Positions 52,429-57,816 of a DNA stretch of 57,816 nucleotides are shown here, one piece after another. This DNA comes from Paludibacteraceae bacterium (lineage in GTDB: Bacteria > Bacteroidota > Bacteroidia > Bacteroidales > Paludibacteraceae). Location of the stretch: contig CAJOFV010000009.1 of NCBI GenBank assembly GCA_905233925.1, forward strand, positions 1 to 57,816, read 5' to 3'. Below the pieces are notes generated by a model. That model had not been told where the DNA came from and ran no database searches. It saw only the letters and a program-made list of their open reading frames with translations. How positions within the stretch are numbered: the first letter of the stretch is position 1; each line of letters opens with the position of its first letter. The position numbers were made by a program, and so were the translations under genes.

Positions 52429-53003
52429 TATTTGTATAACTGGCTGAGAATCACATCAATCTGTGCGAACGTGCACTCGGGATTGATGTTGCTGTTAATC
52501 ATAAAATATTTATGCAGTTTGACGTAATAGTCGCTAATAGGCTTGGTGGTGTCGTTGTAGATTTTGAGACGTTTTTTGATGGTCTCATAGTTGTCATCTG
52601 CACGTCCGCTGGTTTTTCCGCGACGGATAAGACGGGTCATAATCACATCTTCTTCAGCAAAGAGATCCAGCATATATGCGTCCATGTGGCGGGAGGCAAG
52701 CATAATGGTCAATGCGCGCGCCTGCTCGACTGTGCGGGGGAATCCATCAAAGATGACACCCTTGCAATCGGCGGAAACGCCATCCAAATAATTCTCCAGC
52801 AACTTGATCATCTGTGCATCCGGCACAAGGTTTCCCAGCGAAATGATATCGTTGATTTCCCGTCCGAGTTCGCTGCCGGACGCGATTTCAGCACGCAGAA
52901 CATCGCCTGTGCTAAGGTGTTGCAGACCGTATTTTTTGACAATGAGGTCGGACAGAGTGCCTTTTCCGCTACCCGGTGCGCCTCCGAGAATGATGTTTAA
53001 CAT
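52428..53003 (-). CDS. adk: Adenylate kinase
   Basis: 191 residues from ATG 53003. [15 protein letters not shown] (P-loop), [21 protein letters not shown] and a short LID ([11 protein letters not shown]) without zinc cysteines. Interconverts AMP + ATP and 2 ADP. The longer reading from 53051 runs into the HU terminator hairpin and is rejected. Confidence 0.96.
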   Translation of the reverse strand: MLNIILGGAPGSGKGTLSDLIVKKYGLQHLSTGDVLRAEIASGSELGREINDIISLGNLVPDAQMIKLLENYLDGVSADCKGVIFDGFPRTVEQARALTIMLASRHMDAYMLDLFAEEDVIMTRLIRRGKTSGRADDNYETIKKRLKIYNDTTKPISDYYVKLHKYFMINSNINPECTFAQIDVILSQLYK

Positions 53004-53024
53004 AGTAATTTTCGGTTTTTTGAC

Positions 53025-53056
53025 AAAAAACGAGTTGCCCGTCCCGAGCAACTCGT
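53025..53056 (-). terminator. Terminator after the HU gene
   Basis: ACGAGTTGC and GCAACTCGT form a perfect 9-bp stem. On the minus strand it is followed by TTTTTT (53030-53025). adk begins just after it at 53003, so read-through may feed adk-obgE. Confidence 0.88.
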
Positions 53057-53072
53057 TTGTAACAAAAGATTG

Positions 53073-53336
53073 CTAATTAGAGAGCGAGCTTTGCACCCGG
53101 ACGGAATTTAATTTCTTTGCAGGAATGTTGATAATCTGCTTGGTAGCGGGGTTGATACCCTTGCGAGCAGCCTTGTGAGCAATTGCCAGGGTTCCGAAAC
53201 CGATAAGTTGTACATTCTCACCTTTTTTCAGTGCTTCAGCAGCTGCATCGATAACAGCTTCAACAGCCTTAGCAGCAGCAACTTTTGAAATTTCAGCCTT
53301 AGCTGCAACGGCAGCTACGAGTTCAGCTTTATTCAT
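53073..53336 (-). CDS. hup: HU-family DNA-binding protein with frameshifted C-terminus
   Basis: 87 residues as read. The N-terminal helices (MNKAELVAAVAAKAEISK) and the beta arm (FGTLAIAHKAARKGINPATKQ) are normal. The expected end of HU after IPAKK is K-F-(R/K)-P-G-A-K-L. That sequence (KFRPGAKLAL, stop) is present in the neighbouring frame at 53077-53109, while the open frame runs on as LNSVRVQSSLSN. A missing base, probably in the A/T run near 53106-53114, explains both. It could be a sequencing error or a true mutation. Confidence 0.9.
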   Translation of the reverse strand: MNKAELVAAVAAKAEISKVAAAKAVEAVIDAAAEALKKGENVQLIGFGTLAIAHKAARKGINPATKQIINIPAKKLNSVRVQSSLSN

Positions 53337-53407
53337 ACTACAGATTTTTTAGTTAATAATTAAACGTTTAATTACCTCGTCGCCGACTTTCGGCGCGATT
53401 ATCGGTT

Positions 53408-53439
53408 GCAAAGTTACTGCTTTTTTTCTAATCTGCAAA
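53408..53439 (-). promoter_or_regulatory. HU promoter
   Basis: Minus-strand TTTG (53439-53436), 19 bases, TAACTTTGC (53416-53408). Confidence 0.8.
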
Positions 53440-53525
53440 GAAAAATGCTAAAAAATGTATAAAAAAGTGCGATTTTTTGCATTTTTTGCTGAAAATGCAC
53501 ACTTTTAAATGTGCAAAAAATGTTG

Positions 53526-53534
53526 TACTTTTGC
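53526..53534 (+). promoter_or_regulatory. Promoter (-7 box) of the rhomboid gene
   Basis: TACTTTTGC ends 8 bases before the ATG at 53542, so the mRNA would be almost leaderless. Confidence 0.8.
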
Positions 53535-53541
53535 ACCCGAT

Positions 53542-54276
53542 ATGAGAAATTTACCTGTTGTTACAAAAGCCATTCTGATGGCAAATATCGTGATGTGGCT
53601 GCTGGATGTTTTGCTCCAGCGATACGGCATACAGTTATACACGCTGCTCGGACTGCATTACGTAACCGCCACCGACTTTCACTGGTGGCAGCCGCTGACA
53701 TACATGTTCATGCACGGCGGTTTTTCGCACCTGTTTTTCAATATGTTTGCCGTGCTGATGTTCGGTCCGGTATTGGAGCAGGAATGGGGGGGCAAACGAT
53801 ACCTTATGTATTATATTATATGCGGTCTCGGCGCGGCAGTGGTTCAAGAAGCAGTATGGGCGCTCAGAATCCAGTCGCTGCTGGCAACGTATAGTGCCGA
53901 GTCGGTGATGCTCAATTATGCCAATATGGTGGTTACTATCGGTGCGTCCGGCGCGGTATTCGGTATCTTGCTGGCATTTGGCTGGAAATTCCCGAATACG
54001 CCGATGTACATTTTGTTCATCCCGATTCCCATTAAAGCCAAATGGATGGTTATCGGCTATGCTGTCATTGAACTTCTCGCAGGTGTCAATCCCATCCATG
54101 GCGATAATGTGGCACACTTTGCTCACCTTGGCGGTATGCTTTTCGGATTGATTCTTCTCCTATGGTGGCAGTATAAGGACCGCATTCCGCATTTCTGGGA
54201 GAAATGGTTCCCCGCCGGTCAGGACACCAAAAAAGAAAAAGATTATTCCGGCTACCATTACCATCGCCGCCTGTAG
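53542..54276 (+). CDS. Rhomboid-family intramembrane serine protease
   Basis: 244 residues, about six TM helices. The catalytic serine is S136 in IGASGAVFG and the histidine is H195 in HFAHLGGMLFG. The loop WQPLTYMFMHGGFSHLFFNM is typical. It cleaves TM segments of partner proteins, and the substrate is unknown. The in-frame extension to 53509 is rejected because it overlaps the promoter. Confidence 0.93.
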   Translation: MRNLPVVTKAILMANIVMWLLDVLLQRYGIQLYTLLGLHYVTATDFHWWQPLTYMFMHGGFSHLFFNMFAVLMFGPVLEQEWGGKRYLMYYIICGLGAAVVQEAVWALRIQSLLATYSAESVMLNYANMVVTIGASGAVFGILLAFGWKFPNTPMYILFIPIPIKAKWMVIGYAVIELLAGVNPIHGDNVAHFAHLGGMLFGLILLLWWQYKDRIPHFWEKWFPAGQDTKKEKDYSGYHYHRRL

Positions 54277-54280
54277 CATT

Positions 54281-54985
54281 ATGAAGCCTAATCATTTTGA
54301 ACATAAATTTGCGAAGGAACTGATTCAGTGGTTGCCGGTTGCCAAGTTTGAAGGAGAGGTGGTAATTGTGGACGAACCCTCAAAAATACCCGATTCCATC
54401 GACTATCTCAATCGGCAGAAATGCATCGGAGTGGATACGGAGGCGCGTCCGTCTTTTGTGCGCGGTATCCGTTATCAGACGGCACTGCTCCAAATGGCGA
54501 CGGAAGAGCGTTGTTATCTCTTCCGGCTCAGCCACATCGGTATGCCACAGGAGCTGGCAGATATTTTCGCCAATCCGAATATTTGTAAAGTAGGGCTTGC
54601 TTTCAAAGACGATATCAATGGTCTCCGCAAGCGGCTAAATTTCAAACCTGCCAATTGTGTGGATTTGCAGTCAATTGCCGGAAGATACGGCATTCTTGAC
54701 CTTGGCCTGCAAAAAATGTTCGCCATCTGTTTCGGTAGGAAAATCAGCAAATCCCAGCAACTGACCAATTGGGAGAATGTCATCCTTACGCCGGAGCAGG
54801 CGCGATATGCTTCGACCGATGCATGGGCTACTTTGCTCATTTACAAGGAGTTAATGGCTACAGAGCCATTACCCCCGGAAGCAGCTGCAGAACTCAAACG
54901 CGCTGAACTGGAACGGCAGTATCTCCATCAGCAGGAAGTGCTTGCCGCCCGCCAGAATGAGGCAGAAAAATTACAAAATGAGTAA
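54281..54985 (+). CDS. RNase D-like 3'-5' exonuclease (DEDDy)
   Basis: 234 residues. GVDTEARPS supplies the D-E pair, KVGLAFKDDINGL the second aspartate, and YASTDAWATLLIY the YxxxD. It acts on RNA or DNA 3' ends. A short charged tail follows the domain. Four bases after the rhomboid gene and 16 before the methyltransferase, on one strand. Confidence 0.88.
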   Translation: MKPNHFEHKFAKELIQWLPVAKFEGEVVIVDEPSKIPDSIDYLNRQKCIGVDTEARPSFVRGIRYQTALLQMATEERCYLFRLSHIGMPQELADIFANPNICKVGLAFKDDINGLRKRLNFKPANCVDLQSIAGRYGILDLGLQKMFAICFGRKISKSQQLTNWENVILTPEQARYASTDAWATLLIYKELMATEPLPPEAAAELKRAELERQYLHQQEVLAARQNEAEKLQNE

Positions 54986-55006
54986 ATGAGTAAATGAGAA
55001 AATGAA
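54977..55006. repeat. AATGAGTA/AATGAGAA repeat across a stop and a start
   Basis: AATGAGTA, AATGAGTA, AATGAGAA, AATGAATA follow head to tail. The first supplies the exonuclease stop codon and the last the next gene's ATG (55002). Related copies occur at 55872-55908 and 57105-57130. Confidence 0.85.
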
Positions 55007-56228
55007 TACCGTTGTTCTCAAACCGCATAAAGAAGAGTCTGTGCTTCGTTTTCACCCGTGGGTTTTCTCGGGTGCGATTGCGAAAATCATTCTTGACAAA
55101 AACTATCCACATTCCCAGCCGCAGGAGGGAGAAGTAGTAAAAGTTGCCGATTCCACCGGTAAGGTCATCGCCGTAGGGCATTGGCAGATAGGTTCTATTG
55201 CGGTGCGTATTCTGGCATTCGGAACAGAGGCATTGCCTGCAGATTTTTGGCATCAGCGTATTGCTGCGGCTTGGCAGTTGCGTCAATCGCTCGGGCTTGT
55301 CCGTCCGGATAACAACACCTTCCGTCTCATTCATGGTGAAGGTGATTTCTTGCCGGGATTAGTGGTGGACATCTATGCAGACACGGCGGTTGTGCAAGCC
55401 CATTCGGTCGGGATGCACTTGCATCGGCACGAGATTGCGCAGGCGCTTACCGCCATCCTGCCGCAGTTGAAGAATGTGTATTATAAATCCGATGACACTT
55501 TACCTTTCAAAGCGCCTGTCACCGGCGATAAAACCGGTTATCTTACCGGCGTGCCGACCGATGAACCTTGTTGGGCGACAGAGAACGGTTTACAGTTCCG
55601 CATCGACTGGTTGCAGGGGCAAAAGACGGGATTCTTTGTGGATCAGCGTGAGAATCGTGCTCTTCTGGAGCGCTATGCCAACGGCCGCAACGTACTCAAT
55701 ATGTTCTGCTATACCGGCGGTTTTTCGGTTTATGCCTTGCGCGGTGGTGCCAAATCCGTTACTTCGGTGGATGTGAGCGCCAAAGCAATTGACCTTGTAA
55801 ACGCCAATGTGGCACGCAATTTCCCCGATTCCACCGTACATCATGCTCATGCGGCGGATGCGTTTGATTTTCTAAATGAGAAAATAGAAAAATGTGAGAA
55901 TGAGAAAATAAAAACTTACGACCTCATTATTCTAGACCCTCCTGCCTTTGCCAAGCATCGCGATGCGATTCCCAACGCTTTGCGCGGTTACCGCCGCCTG
56001 AACGCCAAAGCAATCGAAAAAATCAAACCAGGAGGCATTCTCTTTACGTTCTCCTGCTCGCAGGCGATTGACAAGGAAATGTTCCGTCTGGCGGTGTTTA
56101 CCGCTGCGGCGCAAGTGGGGCGGAAGATTCGTATTCTGCACCAACTGCATCAGCCTGCCGATCATCCGGTAAATATCTATCACCCCGAAGGCGAGTACTT
56201 GAAAGGCTTGGTTTTGTACGTTGAATAA
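55002..56228 (+). CDS. rlmI: RlmI-like 23S rRNA methyltransferase
   Basis: 408 residues. An N-terminal PUA-like domain (RFHPWVFSGAIAKI) is followed by a class I SAM methyltransferase domain (GFFVDQRENRALLERYA, VLNMFCYTGGFSVYALRGGA, and the catalytic LDPPAFAKH and FTFSCSQAI with cysteine). It makes m5C in 23S rRNA by similarity. Residues about 290-303 (NEKIEKCENEKIK) are encoded by an intergenic-type repeat inserted in frame just before the LDPPAF strand. Confidence 0.92.
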   Translation: MNTVVLKPHKEESVLRFHPWVFSGAIAKIILDKNYPHSQPQEGEVVKVADSTGKVIAVGHWQIGSIAVRILAFGTEALPADFWHQRIAAAWQLRQSLGLVRPDNNTFRLIHGEGDFLPGLVVDIYADTAVVQAHSVGMHLHRHEIAQALTAILPQLKNVYYKSDDTLPFKAPVTGDKTGYLTGVPTDEPCWATENGLQFRIDWLQGQKTGFFVDQRENRALLERYANGRNVLNMFCYTGGFSVYALRGGAKSVTSVDVSAKAIDLVNANVARNFPDSTVHHAHAADAFDFLNEKIEKCENEKIKTYDLIILDPPAFAKHRDAIPNALRGYRRLNAKAIEKIKPGGILFTFSCSQAIDKEMFRLAVFTAAAQVGRKIRILHQLHQPADHPVNIYHPEGEYLKGLVLYVE

Positions 56229-56257
56229 AACTGCAGAAATTGCACAGATTGCCGGTT

Positions 56258-56929
56258 TCACCGCACTTTTCCCAATCCGAAGACAGATACTTTGCAGCCG
56301 CGTATCGGTTGCAATACTTTCATACAGGCACGCAGCGTAGCACCGGTGGTAATGATATCATCCACCAGCAGTACATGTTTGCCGCATAATTCTTCGGGAT
56401 GATTGACCGCGAAGATACCTTCTACGTTCTGAAGCCGCTCTGTTTTGCTCATTAGCGCCTGCTTTGCATTATAGCGCTGACGTATCAAAATGCTCGATTC
56501 CACCGGAAGATACGTTGCCTCGCTCAAGCCCTTGCAAATCCACTCCGCCTGATTGAATCCGCGTTCACGGAGCCGTCGCGGATGTAGGGGAACAGGCAAG
56601 AGAACGTCGATTTCATCGAAGAACTCGGTTTGCAGAAATTCATAGCCTGCCTCACGCCCTAACAAATAGCCGATATGCGGGTTGGCGAACGTGCCGTATT
56701 TCATTTCGTGAATCAATTTATGGTATTTGTCGCCATGCTCAAAGAACATGAATACGGCACCGCGCTGGAATTTGGGCATATCATAGAACAATTCTTCCGT
56801 GAGGTTTTCCCGCTGTGCGCCTTGTTCCGTGCGTGGCAAATTATCCATACAGTCGCGGCAGATAACCGGTCCGTCGCCGACCGGTTTCCCGCATAGATAG
56901 CACGTATTTGGAAAGAATAAGTCCCACAT
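56258..56929 (-). CDS. comF: ComF-family phosphoribosyltransferase-like protein
   Basis: 223 residues. An N-terminal zinc finger (CYLCGKPVGDGPVICRDC) and a PRTase domain with VLLVDDIITTGATLRAC (PRPP loop). PVPLHPRRLRERGFNQAEW is conserved. In naturally competent bacteria ComF assists DNA uptake; in Bacteroidota its role is not established. Confidence 0.93.
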   Translation of the reverse strand: MWDLFFPNTCYLCGKPVGDGPVICRDCMDNLPRTEQGAQRENLTEELFYDMPKFQRGAVFMFFEHGDKYHKLIHEMKYGTFANPHIGYLLGREAGYEFLQTEFFDEIDVLLPVPLHPRRLRERGFNQAEWICKGLSEATYLPVESSILIRQRYNAKQALMSKTERLQNVEGIFAVNHPEELCGKHVLLVDDIITTGATLRACMKVLQPIRGCKVSVFGLGKVR

Positions 56930-56945
56930 AATCTCTTTTTCGCCT

Positions 56946-56978
56946 GCAAAGGTACAGTATTATTCCCAATCTCGCAAA
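56946..56978 (-). promoter_or_regulatory. comF promoter
   Basis: Minus-strand TTTG (56978-56975), 20 bases, TACCTTTGC (56954-56946). Confidence 0.85.
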
Positions 56979-57008
56979 TTTTTCTGCACAAAACTTTTAT
57001 CCTTCACG

Positions 57009-57069
57009 CTTTCACTCATTAATTCCATGCAGCCTGTATTGGGTGATTATTGGGTGATTATTGGGTGAT
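57009..57069. repeat. Composite repeat: TTCACTCATTAATTCC, GCCTGTATT and three TATTGGGTGAT units
   Basis: Three pieces found elsewhere in the window lie side by side. The first is the reverse complement of the repeat at 31296-31341. The second is AGCCTGTATT, as at 31777 and 31861. The third is the reverse complement of the 11-bp unit at 20463-20506 (here three copies, 57037-57069). Confidence 0.92.
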
Positions 57070-57104
57070 TGACCCAAGAGAACCCCAAGACAAGTAGAAA
57101 CTGA

Positions 57105-57160
57105 CTAAATGAGAAAATGTGAAAAAATGACAAATGTCAAATGACAAATAACAAATAACT
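57105..57160. repeat. AAATGAGAAAATGTGA and CAAATGACAAATAA repeats
   Basis: CTAAATGAGAAAAT is identical to 55872-55885. It is followed by four imperfect copies of ACAAAT(G/A)(A/T)C that run into the start region of the last gene. Confidence 0.8.
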
Positions 57161-57657
57161 ATGACCGAACCGATGACCAGTCGCAGCAATTGGCAGACCT
57201 CTTTTCGGATGGCTATACCATCCTGCTTCAGGACTTGCAACTACCTATTGCGTTGGACGCCATTATCAAGCGTCTGGCGGTTACTGTCAAACGTATTGGT
57301 TTGATTCTCACGGCGTTGCGTCTTGATATGAGTGCACCGATTCCCGATACTGTTTATTGCTCTGACAACGATTTCCGCATCCTCTCGTTGTTGGCGAAAA
57401 AACTCCTCGAACATGCCGGTCACATGCTCTTCGCCCTGCCCGACGAGGACACTCCACTTCAGACCGAATTGTCCGACCTTGACACCAAGTCTGCCCAACT
57501 GCTTGACTTACTTCCTGTTAAGTTCACCAAAGCCGATGCCACCGCAGCCGGAAAGCAGTTGAATATGGCTGATAGGACGGTAAAACTGCACCTGACAACC
57601 TTGTGCGATGAGAAGAAAATTGTCCGGATTGAGAAAGGGCAATACCGGAAACTCTAA
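57145..57657 (+). pseudogene. C-terminal fragment related to DUF3987 primase/helicase-like proteins
   Basis: The frame is open from 57145. The first standard start is TTG 57190, giving 155 residues. VKRIGLILTALRLD, YCSDNDFRILSLLAKKLLEHA and a terminal winged-helix-like part (QLNMADRTVKLHLTTL, then KGQYRKL) resemble the end of DUF3987 proteins of mobile elements. The large N-terminal part is missing. Coding sequence (NNYDRTDDQSQQLADLF) seems to continue above the TTG but merges into short repeats with stops, so this is probably a remnant. A small intact gene with an unusual start is the alternative. Confidence 0.5.
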
Positions 57658-57667
57658 ATAGCGTTTT

Positions 57668-57755
57668 TGCCCTATTGCCCTTGCCTTAAATTGCGTAACT
57701 TGTTATAATACAGCTAGTTGCAATATTTTTGCGTAGGGCAATAGGGCAAGGGCAT
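57668..57755. repeat. GCCCTATTGCCCTTGCC / GGGCAATAGGGCAAGGGC inverted pair
   Basis: CCCTATTGCCC after the stop codon and GGGCAATAGGG near 57737 are exact inverted copies about 55 bases apart, each extended by a GGGCAAGGGC-like part. A promoter lies between them. Confidence 0.8.
57700..57732 (+). promoter_or_regulatory. Promoter at the right edge
   Basis: TTGT at 57700-57703, 20 bases, TATTTTTGC at 57724-57732, reading out of the window. No gene start is certain before the window ends at 57816. Confidence 0.65.
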
Positions 57756-57816
57756 AATTCATATTGCATTGGCCCTATCTTTCTTCGTTGATTACCCCGG
57801 CATCCTATGCCGCCCG

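Noticed and set aside
53509..53541. Longer rhomboid reading beginning MCKKCC
   Set aside because: These codons overlap the TACTTTTGC promoter box, and the family-like N-terminus begins at 53542.

Overview
The window is a contiguous piece of a Bacteroidota chromosome, most likely order Bacteroidales. Nearly every transcription unit is preceded by the Bacteroidetes promoter (TTTG, about 20 bases, then TAnnTTTGC). Shine-Dalgarno sequences are mostly absent, lipoboxes are of the FSSC/LTAC type, and several gene families (DUF4270, DUF4294, DUF5606, GldJ, PorX, PorZ, stand-alone GT5 domain) are Bacteroidota-specific. Three proteins (PorZ-like, PorX, GldJ) indicate a type IX secretion system (T9SS), which argues against the genus Bacteroides itself. 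The species cannot be named from the sequence.

Layout. 0-12.6 kb: the tail of an unknown gene, an MMPL/RND exporter coupled to an RluA-type pseudouridine synthase, then a structured leader, a 34-codon ORF, greA and a HIT protein. A DUF2147 gene diverges from the rdgB operon. That operon contains a double-length PorZ-like protein and a phosphoethanolamine-transferase-like enzyme. 12.6-18.5 kb: a tripartite efflux pump whose RND pump and outer-membrane lipoprotein channel form a single 1527-residue ORF. 18.5-25.6 kb: smpB, DUF5606, Nif3-like, a zinc-ribbon coiled-coil protein, and the minus-strand operon PASTA protein-rluD-porX-exo/endonuclease-like.

25.7-31.2 kb: a small Ala/Glu-rich lipoprotein, then a tight minus-strand operon of ychF, a Ca/Na antiporter, a two-TM Rossmann-domain membrane protein ending in a RyR-like domain, and a membrane-anchored TIR protein. 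This TIR/channel/antiporter cluster is the best candidate in the window for an undescribed signalling or defence system. 31.2-42.3 kb: repeat-rich DNA with a remnant of a secreted-protein tail, a cupin-winged-helix protein, a methyltransferase, two small exported proteins, and the panC-pdxB-proS-DUF4294 series. A GT5 domain/DUF4270 pair and gldJ-gcvH follow.

42.5-57.8 kb: folP-cdaA-metG, a CAT-anticodon tRNA, pckA with an unusual tail, a second copy of the structured leader before a threonylcarbamoyl-AMP synthase, and xseB. Then come a ClC channel, obgE, adk, an HU gene with an apparent frameshift, a rhomboid protease, an RNase D-like exonuclease, an RlmI-like methyltransferase and comF. The window ends in a DUF3987-like C-terminal fragment between repeats.

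The intergenic regions carry many short tandem repeats (8-23 bp units). Some families recur at distant loci in either orientation, and at least one has entered a coding region. Two genes close together (HU and the ClC channel) look frameshifted or lack a normal start, so local sequence error must be considered there.
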